Origin: Oscillospiraceae bacterium
GTDB lineage: Bacteria; Bacillota; Clostridia; UMGS1840; HGM11507
NCBI GenBank assembly: GCA_015068665.1
Contig: SVKB01000007.1
Location: 1-64,000, forward strand
Reading direction: 5' to 3'
Length of the DNA stretch: 64,000 bases
Shown: piece by piece, positions 8,279 to 17,745 of the stretch
Position numbering within the stretch: position 1 is the stretch's first letter
Layout of the letters: each line of letters opens with the position of its first letter
The notes under the pieces: generated by a model
Databases searched by the model: none
What the model saw: only the letters and a program-made list of their open reading frames with translations
What the model was told of the DNA's origin: nothing
Made by a program: the position numbers and the translations under genes

Positions 8279-8548
8279 ATGCAGGAAGAATATAATAACC
8301 AGAATATAACCTTGGAGGATAGAAAAAAATTAAGTATTTCGGGAGTTAAAAGTGTGGAAAATTTTGATGACAGCAGTATAACACTTATAACTAATCTGGG
8401 TACTCTGAATATAAGAGGAAATGACATTAAAATCGAAATGCTCAATCTTGATATGGGAGGAATAACCGCTACCGGTGACTTTTATCTTTGTGAATATATA
8501 TCAGAGGTTTCGCAAAAGAAGGGCTTTTTTTCGGGGTTTTTAAGATAA
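8279..8548 (+). CDS. yabP: Sporulation protein YabP
   Basis: 89 residues. ATG 8279 follows CGGGAGGTG; the longer frame from 8240 lacks a site. The sequence (NITLEDRKKLSISGVKSVENFDD...GTLNIRGNDIKIEMLNLDMG) matches the YabP/YqfC family of small beta-rich sporulation proteins expressed in the mother cell. It ends in TAATG overlapping the yabQ start, so translation is coupled. In Bacillus, yabP and yabQ are needed for normal spore cortex. Confidence 0.85.
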   Translation: MQEEYNNQNITLEDRKKLSISGVKSVENFDDSSITLITNLGTLNIRGNDIKIEMLNLDMGGITATGDFYLCEYISEVSQKKGFFSGFLR

Positions 8549-9039
8549 TGGAAATGGAATTAACCTTGATTGACCAAACGGTTTCCTTTTTGTATTCAGT
8601 GCTTGCCGGTGCGTTTTCGGGATTTTTATATGAGCTTTTTATGGGGCTTAAAAATGTGTTTTTTAAAAACAGGGTATTAAGGGATATTGTGGATATAATA
8701 TTTATCCTTTCCTTGTTTGGATTTTTACTGTTTTCATTTTTTTCAATTTGTGCTTTAGGTTTCAGAATTTATCATTTTATAGGCTTGTTTTTAGGAATAA
8801 TCATCTTTTTTTTAACGGTTGGAAGCTTTTTTTATAAAATTTTTGAAAAAATATTTAAAATTTTAAAATTTTTTTTAAAAATACTCTTGTATCCTTTGAA
8901 ACTTTGTAGTATAATATTTACGTCTATAATAAGGCGTATTGCGTATTTATTCAAACCGCTTGCTCGTAAAATATCCCTTGTGTATACGAAGGCGGTAATC
9001 GGTATAAAGAGAATTACAGTAAAAAGGGGCAAGATCTGA
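8548..9039 (+). CDS. yabQ: Spore cortex protein YabQ
   Basis: 163 residues. The N-terminal half is hydrophobic with about four membrane helices (residues 12-32, 45-65, 68-88 and around 95-115), followed by a very Lys/Phe/Ile-rich tail. YabQ is an integral protein of the outer forespore membrane required for cortex assembly. Assignment rests on the hydrophobic pattern, on YELFMGLKN after the first helix, and on the position between yabP and divIC. Its start overlaps the yabP stop by one base. Confidence 0.82.
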   Translation: MEMELTLIDQTVSFLYSVLAGAFSGFLYELFMGLKNVFFKNRVLRDIVDIIFILSLFGFLLFSFFSICALGFRIYHFIGLFLGIIIFFLTVGSFFYKIFEKIFKILKFFLKILLYPLKLCSIIFTSIIRRIAYLFKPLARKISLVYTKAVIGIKRITVKRGKI

Positions 9040-9040
9040 T

Positions 9041-9319
9041 ATGAGAATTAATATTAAAAGAGTATCACTTTTGTTGGCTGTATTCGCAACCTTGTATGTT
9101 GGAGTAATGCATTATCAGGCTACTGTTGACAGTATCAATATAACAAAAGAGATGGAAAGCTATTCCGAGCTTATTGCAGAAGAAAAGGCGAAAAATGAAG
9201 AATATAAGAGAATAGAAGAAAATTTAAACACAACCGATTCTTATGAAACCATTGCCAGAGACGATTTGGGAATGCTAAAATCGGATGAAACCGTTTATAT
9301 AAATCCCGAAACAAAATAA
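9041..9319 (+). CDS. divIC: Septum formation initiator DivIC/FtsB family
   Basis: 92 residues with one membrane segment (about 8-26) and an external coiled coil (about 32-62, MESYSELIAEEKAKNEEYKR). It then has the short C-terminal motif ARDDLGMLKSDETVYI, characteristic of FtsB/DivIC, which links FtsL and FtsQ in the divisome. It begins one base after yabQ ends. The rqcP-yabP-yabQ-divIC order is conserved in spore-formers. Confidence 0.85.
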   Translation: MRINIKRVSLLLAVFATLYVGVMHYQATVDSINITKEMESYSELIAEEKAKNEEYKRIEENLNTTDSYETIARDDLGMLKSDETVYINPETK

Positions 9320-9333
9320 TTTTTAAAAATGTG

Positions 9334-9362
9334 TTGACAAACTGATAATCTTATGTTATCAT
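9334..9362 (+). promoter_or_regulatory. Strong sigma-A-type promoter for tRNA-Leu
   Basis: TTGACA at 9334-9339, a 17-base spacer, and TATCAT at 9357-9362 with the extended TGn element at 9354-9356. The tRNA starts 28 bases later. Confidence 0.8.
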
Positions 9363-9390
9363 ACTTTAGTAATCAATTTTGATTGCACTT

Positions 9391-9479
9391 GCCGGAGTGG
9401 CGGAACTGGCAGACGCCCAGGACTTAAAATCCTGTGGGAGGTGACTCCCGTACCGGTTCGATTCCGGTTTCCGGCACCA
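9391..9479 (+). tRNA. tRNA-Leu (anticodon UAA)
   Basis: 89 nt including an encoded CCA. The acceptor GCCGGAG pairs with TTCCGGC, and the discriminator is A. The anticodon stem CAGGA/TCCTG encloses CTTAAAA, so the anticodon is TAA at 9425-9427. The long variable arm GTGGGAGGTGACTCCCGT is typical of type II tRNAs. The T arm CCGGTTCGATTCCGG is intact. Confidence 0.97.
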
Positions 9480-9517
9480 AAAATCCGTACACGATAGTGT
9501 ACGGATTTTTACTTTTT
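9479..9517 (+). terminator. Intrinsic terminator after tRNA-Leu
   Basis: A 12-bp perfect stem (9481-9492 with 9497-9508), loop GATA, flanked by A and T runs. Confidence 0.85.
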
Positions 9518-9519
9518 AA

Positions 9520-9669
9520 ATGAAAAATATATACCGGGGAGAAAATGTTTTTATATCTGCTCCTGTTGCTGAGAATCTTTATAAAGAATTTTACCACGGA
9601 AAGAATTTGTGCTGCCCATATATACTGATTGTCGGTCTTACTAAACCGCTTGTGTTTTTAGATATTTAA
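9520..9669 (+). other. Possible 49-codon remnant ORF between tRNA-Leu and purE
   Basis: An ATG-to-TAA frame reads MKNIYRGENVFISAPVAENL and continues to LVFLDI. No ribosome-binding site is visible and I recognise no family. It is followed by a terminator-like hairpin at 9678-9704, so the stretch may be a transcribed remnant of a lost gene. The rest of 9480-9811 holds only that hairpin and the purE promoter. Confidence 0.2.
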
Positions 9670-9677
9670 GAAATCTT

Positions 9678-9704
9678 AACTGTCGTTATTGCGACAGTTT
9701 TTTT
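9678..9704 (+). terminator. Intrinsic terminator-like hairpin upstream of purE
   Basis: AACTGTCG (9678-9685) pairs with CGACAGTT (9692-9699) and runs into seven T. It lies before the purE promoter, so it insulates that promoter rather than acting as an attenuator. Confidence 0.75.
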
Positions 9705-9738
9705 ATTATCGGGAAATAAATTTTATTCATTATAACTA

Positions 9739-9767
9739 TTGAAAAAAAAGAAGCTATATGTTATTAT
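9739..9767 (+). promoter_or_regulatory. Likely sigma-A promoter of the purine operon
   Basis: TTGAAA at 9739-9744, 17 bases, TATTAT at 9762-9767. A second TATAAT lies at 9767-9772. No purine riboswitch core was recognised between this and the purE start. Confidence 0.5.
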
Positions 9768-9811
9768 ATAATATATTATTATGGATAAATATTTTTATGT
9801 GGAGGGAAGCT

Positions 9812-10321
9812 ATGAACGAAAATCCAAAGGTTGCTCTTATCATGGGCAGTGATTCAGACTATGAGGTTTTAAAACCGGCTATATCTTTTCTCAAAGAAAA
9901 TGATATTGAAGTTGTATGCAATGTAATGAGTGCGCACAGAACTCCCGATCTGGCAAAGGATTTTGCAAAAAATGCAGAAGCAGACGGAATTGAGGTTATA
10001 ATAGCGGCTGCAGGAATGGCAGCGCATCTTCCCGGGGTACTTGCTGCATTTACTACTTTGCCTGTTATCGGTATTCCGGTTAAAGGAAAGGTGCTTGACG
10101 GGGTAGATGCCCTTCATTCAATCGTTCAGATGCCTTCCGGTATTCCCGTTGCAACTGTGGGTATAGACAATTCTAAAAATGCGGCTATATTAGCTGTTCA
10201 GATTCTTTCGCTTAAGTATCCTTACCTTAAGGGAAGACTTAAGAAGTTTAAGGAAGACATGAGAAATGAAGTTATAAAGAAAAATGAAAGACTTCAGGAA
10301 AAAATAATGGCAGATTGTTAA
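9812..10321 (+). CDS. purE: 5-(carboxyamino)imidazole ribonucleotide mutase
   Basis: 169 residues. ATG 9812 follows GGAGGGAAGC. PurE moves the carboxyl group of N5-CAIR to C4, giving CAIR, in de novo purine synthesis. The family signature is plain: IMGSDSDYEV at the nucleotide site, MSAHRTPD, and AAGMAAHLPG, with the catalytic His in SAHR. The length fits class I. No purK (ATP-dependent N5-CAIR synthase) is seen in this window. First gene of a tight seven-gene purine operon. Confidence 0.95.
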   Translation: MNENPKVALIMGSDSDYEVLKPAISFLKENDIEVVCNVMSAHRTPDLAKDFAKNAEADGIEVIIAAAGMAAHLPGVLAAFTTLPVIGIPVKGKVLDGVDALHSIVQMPSGIPVATVGIDNSKNAAILAVQILSLKYPYLKGRLKKFKEDMRNEVIKKNERLQEKIMADC

Positions 10322-10336
10322 ATAAGGAGCTTGTAA

Positions 10337-11797
10337 ATGAACACTTTAGATTTTAAAAATTTTGATAAAATAAAAGAAGAATGCGGTGTATTCGGAATTT
10401 TCTCAAATGAAGAAAATCTGGATGTTGCAAGACTTACAAACTTCGGTTTGTTTGCACTTCAGCACAGAGGACAGGATGCCTGCGGTATTGCCATTAATGA
10501 TAACGGTACCATTGTTTATCATAAAAACTTAGGAACTGTTCCCGAAGTTTTTGATGACGTGGTCCTTAATCATCTTTCGGGGCAAATCGCAGTCGGACAT
10601 GTAAGGGCGGCAACTGCTGCAAGCAATTCCAGAGAAAATGCTCAGCCTCTTGTAACTAAATATGTTAAGGGCACCCTTACCCTTGCTCTTAACGGAACCT
10701 TGGTAAATGCAAGAAGCTTAAGGGAAGAGCTGGAACAGTCGGGTGCACTTTTCCAGGGCACCACTGACACCGAAATTTTAGCATATCTTATTGCAAAAGA
10801 AAGACTGTTTACCCATTCTGTGGAGGATGCTATTACAAATATGGTAGGAAAGCTTGAGGGGGCATATTCCTTTGTTGTTATGTCGCCATCTAAGCTTATA
10901 GGTGTCAGGGATCCTAAAGGTATGAAGCCTCTTTGTCTAGGTAAATACAAAAATTCATATGTTATTGCAAGTGAATCTGTTGCCTTTGATGCAATCAATG
11001 CAGAATTTGTAAGAGATATAGAGCCCGGTGAAATGGTTGTAATCACTAAAGACGGGATTGAATCGAAAAGGGTTGCTCCAAAATGTGATACTGCGCTTTG
11101 TATATTTGAGCATGTGTACTTTGCTCGTCCGGACAGTGTTATCGACGGTGCAAGTGTATACGAAGCAAGAAAGGAAGCCGGAAGGTATTTGGCAAGACAA
11201 AAGCCGGTTGATGCAGATGTTGTTATAGCAGCTCCCGATTCAGGAATCTCTGCTGCAATCGGTTACTCTCAGGAATCAGGTATTCCCTATGAGGTAGGGC
11301 TCATGAAAAACAGATATATAGCGCGTACATTTATTCAGCCCACACAGGAAATGAGAGAAAATGCAGTTCGTATCAAGCTTAATGCTTTAAAGAGCGTTGT
11401 ATCCGGCAAGAGGGTAATATTGATTGATGACTCAATTGTTCGCGGAACTACCTCAAAAAGAGTAGTAGCACTCTTAAGAGAGGCAGGGGCTACTGAGGTT
11501 CACATGAGAATCAGCTCACCTGCATTCTTGTTCCCTTGTTATTTCGGCACTGACGTGGGCTCTCAGGATGTTTTGGTTGCAGTTAACCGATCAGTAGAGG
11601 AAATAAATGAGCTCATCGGTTCTGATTCCCTTGACTATCTTACACTTGAAAATCTTTTGAAAACTCCGGTTGGCTCAAAGTGCAATTTTTGTACAGCCTG
11701 CTTTGACGGTAATTATCCTCTTGATGTCAGCGAGGTATCCAAAGCCGGTGACTTTAAGGATGTTCATTTTATAAAGAAATTACATATAGAAAAATAG
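10337..11797 (+). CDS. purF: Amidophosphoribosyltransferase
   Basis: 486 residues. It makes 5-phosphoribosylamine from PRPP and glutamine, the committed step of purine synthesis. [15 protein letters not shown] precedes CGVFGIF, so a 15-residue propeptide is probably cleaved to expose the N-terminal nucleophile Cys16. The PRPP loop [14 protein letters not shown] is present. [11 protein letters not shown] near the C terminus carries Cys residues of the 4Fe-4S cluster found in Bacillus-type PurF. It starts 15 bases after purE with AAGGAG. Confidence 0.96.
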   Translation: MNTLDFKNFDKIKEECGVFGIFSNEENLDVARLTNFGLFALQHRGQDACGIAINDNGTIVYHKNLGTVPEVFDDVVLNHLSGQIAVGHVRAATAASNSRENAQPLVTKYVKGTLTLALNGTLVNARSLREELEQSGALFQGTTDTEILAYLIAKERLFTHSVEDAITNMVGKLEGAYSFVVMSPSKLIGVRDPKGMKPLCLGKYKNSYVIASESVAFDAINAEFVRDIEPGEMVVITKDGIESKRVAPKCDTALCIFEHVYFARPDSVIDGASVYEARKEAGRYLARQKPVDADVVIAAPDSGISAAIGYSQESGIPYEVGLMKNRYIARTFIQPTQEMRENAVRIKLNALKSVVSGKRVILIDDSIVRGTTSKRVVALLREAGATEVHMRISSPAFLFPCYFGTDVGSQDVLVAVNRSVEEINELIGSDSLDYLTLENLLKTPVGSKCNFCTACFDGNYPLDVSEVSKAGDFKDVHFIKKLHIEK

Positions 11798-11813
11798 CAA
11801 AAGGAGAAATATT

Positions 11814-12854
11814 ATGAGTAATGCATACAAAGAAGCCGGTGTTGACGTAACTGCCGGATATGAAGCAGTAAGCTTAATGAAAAAGCATGTTAAGAAAACC
11901 TTTATTGAAGGTGTAATGACCGACATAGGCGGTTTTGGAGGCCTTTTTGAAATTGGAACCGGATATAAGAATCCTGTATTGGTTTCGGGAACAGACGGTG
12001 TTGGAACCAAGCTTAAGATAGCTTTTCTTACCGATAAGCATAACACAATCGGTCAGGATTGTGTTGCAATGTGTGCAAATGATATTGCATGCTCCGGTGC
12101 AAAGCCTTTGTTTTTCCTTGACTATCTTGCAGTAGGAAAAAACTTTCCTGAAAAAATTGCGGATATTGTATCAGGAGTTGCAGACGGATGTGTTTTGTCC
12201 GGATGTGCTTTAATCGGCGGTGAAACTGCAGAAATGCCTGGTTTCTATGCGATTGACGAATATGACCTTGCAGGCTTTTGTGTTGGTATTGTTGATAAGG
12301 AAAATATTATTGACGGTAAAAGCATATCGGCAGGAGATACCCTGATAGGTGTTGCTTCCAGCGGAGTTCATTCCAACGGATATTCTCTTGTAAGAAAGGT
12401 TTTTGATTTGAATTGCGAGGATGAAGCAGCAAAAGAAAAGCTTTCAGTATATTATGATGAACTTGGAAAAACTCTTGGAGAAGAATTGATTACTCCTACA
12501 AGAATTTATGTTAAAACTATCCTTTCTCTTAATGAGCAGGTTAAAATCAAAGGTATTTCTCATATTACCGGTGGCGGATTTTATGAAAATATTCCAAGAA
12601 TGTTAAATGACGGTCAGTCAGCAAAGGTAAATAAGAATTCCTTCGAAATTCTTCCGATATTCAAATTGATGGCAAAGATTGGAAATATTCCTGAAAAGGA
12701 TATGTTTAATACCTTTAATATGGGAATCGGTCTTGTTATGGCTGTTGATAAAAATGATGCTGAAAAAGCGGTTGAGCTTTTAAAGGCAATGGGCGAAAAG
12801 GCATATATAATCGGTGAGGTTACCGAAGGAAATAAGGAAGTGGAAATATGCTGA
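11814..12854 (+). CDS. purM: Phosphoribosylformylglycinamidine cyclo-ligase (AIR synthetase)
   Basis: 346 residues. It closes the imidazole ring to form AIR using ATP. Typical segments are [15 protein letters not shown] at the N terminus, [50 protein letters not shown] and [12 protein letters not shown]. The start has AAAAGGAG upstream. Its last seven bases overlap purN. Confidence 0.96.
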   Translation: MSNAYKEAGVDVTAGYEAVSLMKKHVKKTFIEGVMTDIGGFGGLFEIGTGYKNPVLVSGTDGVGTKLKIAFLTDKHNTIGQDCVAMCANDIACSGAKPLFFLDYLAVGKNFPEKIADIVSGVADGCVLSGCALIGGETAEMPGFYAIDEYDLAGFCVGIVDKENIIDGKSISAGDTLIGVASSGVHSNGYSLVRKVFDLNCEDEAAKEKLSVYYDELGKTLGEELITPTRIYVKTILSLNEQVKIKGISHITGGGFYENIPRMLNDGQSAKVNKNSFEILPIFKLMAKIGNIPEKDMFNTFNMGIGLVMAVDKNDAEKAVELLKAMGEKAYIIGEVTEGNKEVEIC

Positions 12855-13429
12855 ATATAGCTGTATTGGTATCCGGTTCGGGAAGTAACCTTCAGGCTAT
12901 TATTGACGAAATGAAAAAAGGTGAAATAAACGGTAAGATTGTAACCGTTGTTTCCAATAAGCCTGATGTTTATGCCTTAAAAAGAGCAGAGGATAACAAT
13001 ATTCCCACTAAGGTTATTGTAAGTAAGGGAAATAATGATTTCGATAAAGAGCTTCTTTCCCATCTTAAGGAATTAAAGGTTGACCTTATTGTGCTTGCAG
13101 GCTTTTTGTGTATATTAAAAGGGGATATTCTGAAGGAATATTCCAACAAAATTATAAATGTTCATCCATCATTAATTCCATCCTTTTGCGGTGATGGCTT
13201 TTATGGGCTTAAGGTTCATGAAGCTGCTCTTAACTACGGTGTTAAGGTAACCGGCGCAACCGTTCATTTTGTAAATGAAATTACCGACGGTGGTAAAATC
13301 ATTATTCAGAAGGCAGTGTATATAAAGGAAGGGGATACTCCTGAAATTCTTCAAAGAAGAGTTATGGAGGAGGCTGAATGGAAAATACTGCCACAGGCGG
13401 TAAAAATGATTTGTAACGGAGGTTTATAA
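12848..13429 (+). CDS. purN: Phosphoribosylglycinamide formyltransferase
   Basis: 193 residues. It transfers formyl from 10-formyl-THF to [18 protein letters not shown] at the N terminus and the catalytic [10 protein letters not shown], then [14 protein letters not shown], define the family. The segment after the catalytic motif reads [13 protein letters not shown] where many homologues have SFPG; this is a mild variation. Its stop overlaps the next start in TAATG, so translation is coupled to the IMP cyclohydrolase. Confidence 0.94.
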   Translation: MLNIAVLVSGSGSNLQAIIDEMKKGEINGKIVTVVSNKPDVYALKRAEDNNIPTKVIVSKGNNDFDKELLSHLKELKVDLIVLAGFLCILKGDILKEYSNKIINVHPSLIPSFCGDGFYGLKVHEAALNYGVKVTGATVHFVNEITDGGKIIIQKAVYIKEGDTPEILQRRVMEEAEWKILPQAVKMICNGGL

Positions 13430-14130
13430 TGGAACTGCTTAATTTAAATGAGGTATTAAAAGGTAATACATATCCCGGCAGAGGTATTGTTATAGGTAAA
13501 AGTGCCTGCGGAAATTCAATGGTCATTGCTTATTTTATAATGGGCAGAAGTGAAAACAGCAGAAACAGAGTTTTTTTAGAAGACGGTGAGGGAATTAAAA
13601 CAAAGGCATTTGATGAAGCGAAGCTTGTTGACCCAAGCCTTATAATTTATTCACCTGTAAGAGTTATTGACGGAAAAACCATAGTAACCAACGGGGATCA
13701 GACCGATACCGTATATGATTTTGTAAAAGACGGCAAAACCTTTGAGGAAGCTTTAAGAACAAGATGCTATGAGCCTGATGAACCAAATTTCACACCGAGA
13801 ATTTCAGGAATAGTTGAAGGTGATTTTTATAAGCTTTCAATACTTAAAAGTGCTGACGGTGACGGTGATGGTCATCATAGATATTTCTATGAATACTATA
13901 ATACAAAGCCGGGTATCGGTCATTTTATCCATACCTATAAGTGTGACGGTAATCCCATACCATCCTTTGAAGGAGAGCCTGAAAAGGTTGAGTTAAAGGG
14001 AGATATAGATACATTTACAAAAAATGTATGGGAAAGCCTTAACCCTGATAACAAGGTTTCCTTGTTTGTAAGATATATCAATCTTGAAACCGGAAAATAT
14101 GATACAAGAATTATCAATAAAAATGTGTAG
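13429..14130 (+). CDS. purO: IMP cyclohydrolase, PurO-type
   Basis: 233 residues, unlike the usual PurH IMP cyclohydrolase domain. YPGRGIVIGKS, a segment near RNRVFLEDG and TPRISGIV resemble the archaeal-type PurO (IMP_cyclohyd) family, which has bacterial members in Clostridia. Such enzymes close FAICAR to IMP, the last step of the pathway. Position is the best support: it lies directly between purN and a stand-alone AICAR formyltransferase, exactly where the missing half of PurH is required. The start follows ACGGAGG. The gene symbol is by homology to the archaeal enzyme. Confidence 0.8.
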   Translation: MELLNLNEVLKGNTYPGRGIVIGKSACGNSMVIAYFIMGRSENSRNRVFLEDGEGIKTKAFDEAKLVDPSLIIYSPVRVIDGKTIVTNGDQTDTVYDFVKDGKTFEEALRTRCYEPDEPNFTPRISGIVEGDFYKLSILKSADGDGDGHHRYFYEYYNTKPGIGHFIHTYKCDGNPIPSFEGEPEKVELKGDIDTFTKNVWESLNPDNKVSLFVRYINLETGKYDTRIINKNV

Positions 14131-14139
14131 GTGATAAAA

Positions 14140-15312
14140 ATGAGAGAAATAGAATTAAAATACGGTTGCAATCCTAATCAGAAGCCCGCAAAAATTTTTA
14201 TGAAAAACGGTGAATTACCGCTTAAGGTTTTAAACGGTAAGCCCGGATATATCAATTTTCTTGATGCATTTAACAGCTTTCAGCTTGTAAAGGAATTAAA
14301 AAAAGCAACAGGTCTTCCTGCTGCGGCTTCCTTTAAGCATGTAAGCCCTGCTGGTGCAGCTGTTTACAGAGAGATGTCTGATACCTTAAAGAAAATCTAC
14401 TTTGTTGACGATCTTGAGCTATCTCCTTTAGCCTGTGCTTATGCCTGTGCAAGGGGGGCAGACAGAATGTCATCGTACGGTGATTTTATTGCACTTTCAG
14501 AGATTTGTGATGTTCCTACCGCAAAGCTTATTCAGCGTGAGGTGTCCGACGGTGTTATCGCACCAGGATACGAGCCTGAAGCTCTGGAAATTTTAAAATC
14601 CAAAAGAAAGGGTACCTATAACATAATTGAAATGGATATTGACTATATTCCTGAAGAAATAGAGCATAAGGACTGCTTTGGAATAACCTTTGAGCAGGGA
14701 AGAAACAATATCGAAATCAATGAAGATGCTCTTTCAAATATTGTAACCGATAATAAAGAGATTCCCGAAAATGCAAAAATTGACCTGCTTATTGCTCTTA
14801 TCACATTAAAATATACCCAGTCTAACTCAGTTTGCTATGTGAAGGACGGACAGGCTATCGGAATCGGTGCAGGTCAGCAGTCAAGAATTCACTGTACAAG
14901 ACTTGCAGGTAATAAAGCTGATGTATGGTATTTAAGACAGCACGAAAAAGTGCTTAATCTTCCGTTTAAAGCAGATATAAGAAGAGCTGACAGAGATAAC
15001 ACTATTGATGTATATATTTCCGAGGACTATATGGATGTGCTTGCTGACGGTATCTGGGAAAACTTCTTTACCGAAAAGCCCGAGCCGTTAACAATGGATG
15101 AGAAAAAGGCCTGGTTAAAAACTCTTACCGATGTTGCTTTAGGCTCTGATGCATTCTTCCCATTTGGAGATAATATCGAAAGAGCTCACAAGAGCGGTGT
15201 TAAATATATTGCTCAGCCGGGTGGCTCCATCCGTGATGATAATGTTATTGAAACCTGCAATAAATATGGAATTGCAATGGCATTTAACGGTATAAGACTA
15301 TTCCACCATTAA
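14140..15312 (+). CDS. purH: AICAR formyltransferase, stand-alone (PurH C-terminal domain type)
   Basis: 390 residues. It formylates AICAR with 10-formyl-THF. The sequence MREIELKYGCNPNQKPAKI, the catalytic AASFKHVSPAGAA, SDGVIAPGYEPEAL, IGAGQQSRIHCTRLAG and SDAFFPFGDNIERA belong to the AICARFT domain. The N-terminal MGS-like cyclohydrolase domain of normal PurH (about 200 residues) is absent. ATG 14140 is preferred over GTG 14131 because TAGGTGA (14128-14134) spaces correctly to it. The bare symbol purH is by domain; the gene is monofunctional. Confidence 0.88.
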   Translation: MREIELKYGCNPNQKPAKIFMKNGELPLKVLNGKPGYINFLDAFNSFQLVKELKKATGLPAAASFKHVSPAGAAVYREMSDTLKKIYFVDDLELSPLACAYACARGADRMSSYGDFIALSEICDVPTAKLIQREVSDGVIAPGYEPEALEILKSKRKGTYNIIEMDIDYIPEEIEHKDCFGITFEQGRNNIEINEDALSNIVTDNKEIPENAKIDLLIALITLKYTQSNSVCYVKDGQAIGIGAGQQSRIHCTRLAGNKADVWYLRQHEKVLNLPFKADIRRADRDNTIDVYISEDYMDVLADGIWENFFTEKPEPLTMDEKKAWLKTLTDVALGSDAFFPFGDNIERAHKSGVKYIAQPGGSIRDDNVIETCNKYGIAMAFNGIRLFHH

Positions 15313-15337
15313 AAATCAGACTGAAAGGAAAGCTTTT

Positions 15338-16594
15338 ATGAATATATTGGTTATAGGCGGCGGCGGAAGAGAGCATGCCATAGTAAAAAAAATAAGTGAA
15401 AGTAAAAGAGTATCAAAAATATACTGTGCTCCCGGTAACGGAGGTATCTCCGATATTGCGGAATGTGTACCCATCAAGGTAATGGAATTTGAAAAGCTTA
15501 TTGAATTTGCGAAAGAAAAAAACATTGATTTAACGGTTGTTGGTCCGGATGATCCGTTGGTTTACGGTATCTCTGATGCATTCAAGGCTGCCGGGTTAAA
15601 GGTTTTTGGTCCAACAAAGGACGGTGCACAAATAGAGGGAAGCAAGGTCTTTTCAAAAGAACTTATGAAAAAATATAATATCCCTACCGCTAAATATGAG
15701 GTTTTTGAAAGCTATGATGAAGCTCTTACATATATTGAAAGTGAAAACTCATATCCCGCTGTTATAAAAGCTGAAGGTCTGGCTCTCGGTAAAGGGGTTA
15801 TAATTGCCAAAGACCTTGAAGAAGCAAAATCTGCTCTTAAGGAAATAATGATAGATAAGGTCTTTGGGGACTCGGGTAACAGAGTCGTTATAGAAGAATT
15901 CCTCACCGGTCCCGAAATCTCGGTATTGTCTTTTTGTGACGGTGAAACTATTGTTCCTATGGTTTCCGCTCAGGATCATAAGAGAGCTTATGATAATGAT
16001 GAAGGCCCGAATACCGGCGGTATGGGCACCTTTTCTCCAAGCAGAATCTATAATAAAGAGCTTCAGGAGGAATGTATGAATAATATTTTCCTTCCTACAG
16101 TCAATGCATTAAGAAGTGAAGGTATAATCTATAAAGGGGTTATATTCTTTGGTCTTATGTCTACAAAAAACGGAGTAAAGGTTATTGAATATAATGCGCG
16201 CTTCGGAGATCCTGAAACACAGGTTGTTCTTCCAAGATTAAAAACTGATATTGTCGATATTTTCGAGGCTGTTTGTGACGGTACTTTGAAAAATATTAAT
16301 GTTGAATGGGAGGATAATGCCTGCGTATGCGTTGTTGAGGCATCGGGAGGATATCCTAAAAAATATCAGACCGGCTATGAGATAGAGGGGCTTGATAATA
16401 TTTCCGATAATATTTTTGTATACCACGCGGGTACGAAAAAAGAAGACGGAAAATATCTTACTGCAGGGGGTAGAGTTCTTGGTATTACTGCAAAATCCAG
16501 GGATCTTGATACTGCTATTTCAGATGCATACAAGGCTGTAAAGAATATTTACTTTACAGATGTCCACTTCAGAAAGGATATCGGTGTAAAATGA
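15338..16594 (+). CDS. purD: Phosphoribosylamine-glycine ligase
   Basis: 418 residues, standard GARS length. It joins glycine to phosphoribosylamine. MNILVIGGGGREHAI, VVGPDDPLVYGI, AEGLALGKGV (ATP-grasp), GPNTGGMG and EYNARFGDPETQ are all diagnostic. It has TGAAAGGAAAG upstream and overlaps the next gene by ATGA. Last recognisable purine gene in the operon; purC, purL/S/Q and purB are not in the window. Confidence 0.96.
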   Translation: MNILVIGGGGREHAIVKKISESKRVSKIYCAPGNGGISDIAECVPIKVMEFEKLIEFAKEKNIDLTVVGPDDPLVYGISDAFKAAGLKVFGPTKDGAQIEGSKVFSKELMKKYNIPTAKYEVFESYDEALTYIESENSYPAVIKAEGLALGKGVIIAKDLEEAKSALKEIMIDKVFGDSGNRVVIEEFLTGPEISVLSFCDGETIVPMVSAQDHKRAYDNDEGPNTGGMGTFSPSRIYNKELQEECMNNIFLPTVNALRSEGIIYKGVIFFGLMSTKNGVKVIEYNARFGDPETQVVLPRLKTDIVDIFEAVCDGTLKNINVEWEDNACVCVVEASGGYPKKYQTGYEIEGLDNISDNIFVYHAGTKKEDGKYLTAGGRVLGITAKSRDLDTAISDAYKAVKNIYFTDVHFRKDIGVK

Positions 16595-17745
16595 TAAATC
16601 AGAGCATTTCAAAAATCAGTTTATTTTTAAATGGTCTGTGTGTAAGATTAGAGGAAAACCGGGATATTTTTAAAAATATCCTGGTTACTTTTAAATCGGG
16701 AGTCAAGGAATACTATTTAAGTATTCACTGTGAGGATGACCTGGTTTGTGAATATATGGGAACAACCAGAGAAATTAAAATAAGTGAGATTCCCGGACTT
16801 ATTGCAGGCGAGCTTGAAAAGTACGACAGTGTAATCATTGATTATAACGACCGTATTTCAACCTTTGAAATAAGAGGGGATAATAAAAATGTGGTAACCA
16901 CCAATAAGGCATCTGAGGCTGAAGAACTTCCTAAAGCCAAAACTGCCACAGTAGGTGGAAGAGACTATATTATAAAAGGTGATAAGGCAGCCCCACTTTT
17001 AAAGGCGATAGGTATAATGGCTGAAAACGGTAAGATTAAAAATGATATGGTAAGAAAATATAACCAGATAGACCGTTTTATTGAGCTTATATCTGATGTC
17101 GATTACGGTGAAAATCCGAATATTATGGATTGTGCCTGCGGAAAAAGCTATCTTTCCTTTGCGGTTAACTATTATATAACCGAGATTTTGAGAAAAAAAT
17201 GCTTTGTATACGGTATTGATTATAATGAAACTGTTATTAAAGCTTCAAACAAAATAAAGGAACAGTTAAAATATAACAATATGCAGTTTTTAAAAGAGGA
17301 TTTAAGAGAATTTTATCTTAATAAGAAAATTGATCTTGTTATATCATTACATGCCTGTGATATTGCTACAGATTATGCTCTTTATTCAGGTATCAAGCAC
17401 AAAGCAAAAGCGATAATATGCGTTCCGTGCTGTCATAAGGAACTGTCTGAACAAATTAACTATGAGCCGTTTTCGGATATACTCAAGCACGGTATTTTCA
17501 ACAGAAGATTTTGTGATATATTAACCGATGCATTAAGAACGCTTCTGCTTGAAGCTAACGGATATAAGGTATCAGTAATTGAATATACCTCACCACTGGA
17601 TACGCCGAAGAATATAATGCTTAAGGCGATTAAGGTGGGAGGAAAAAATGAAAAAGCTCTTAAGAAATACTATGAGCTTAAGGAACAGTTTAAGGTGCAT
17701 CCAACACTTGAAGCCCTGCTTGTATCGGATGAGGTGAATTTATGA
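16591..17745 (+). CDS. Class I SAM-dependent methyltransferase (Methyltransf_32-like)
   Basis: 384 residues. The C-terminal half has a Rossmann methyltransferase core: PNIMDCACGKSYLSFAVNYY (motif I, near residue 180), VYGIDYNE (acidic motif II) and DLVISLHACDIATDYAL (motif IV). Then comes CVPCCHKEL, whose paired Cys resemble the RNA-methyltransferase-like Methyltransf_32 group. The N-terminal 130 residues are unassigned. Substrate unknown; RNA is a guess. Start and stop overlap purD and the next gene by ATGA, so it is the eighth gene of the purine operon by structure, though no purine step needs it. Confidence 0.75.
   Translation: MINQSISKISLFLNGLCVRLEENRDIFKNILVTFKSGVKEYYLSIHCEDDLVCEYMGTTREIKISEIPGLIAGELEKYDSVIIDYNDRISTFEIRGDNKNVVTTNKASEAEELPKAKTATVGGRDYIIKGDKAAPLLKAIGIMAENGKIKNDMVRKYNQIDRFIELISDVDYGENPNIMDCACGKSYLSFAVNYYITEILRKKCFVYGIDYNETVIKASNKIKEQLKYNNMQFLKEDLREFYLNKKIDLVISLHACDIATDYALYSGIKHKAKAIICVPCCHKELSEQINYEPFSDILKHGIFNRRFCDILTDALRTLLLEANGYKVSVIEYTSPLDTPKNIMLKAIKVGGKNEKALKKYYELKEQFKVHPTLEALLVSDEVNL

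Noticed and set aside
9690-9811. Purine riboswitch upstream of purE
   Set aside because: I could not find the three-way junction core or the conserved loop sequences; only a terminator and a promoter are visible.
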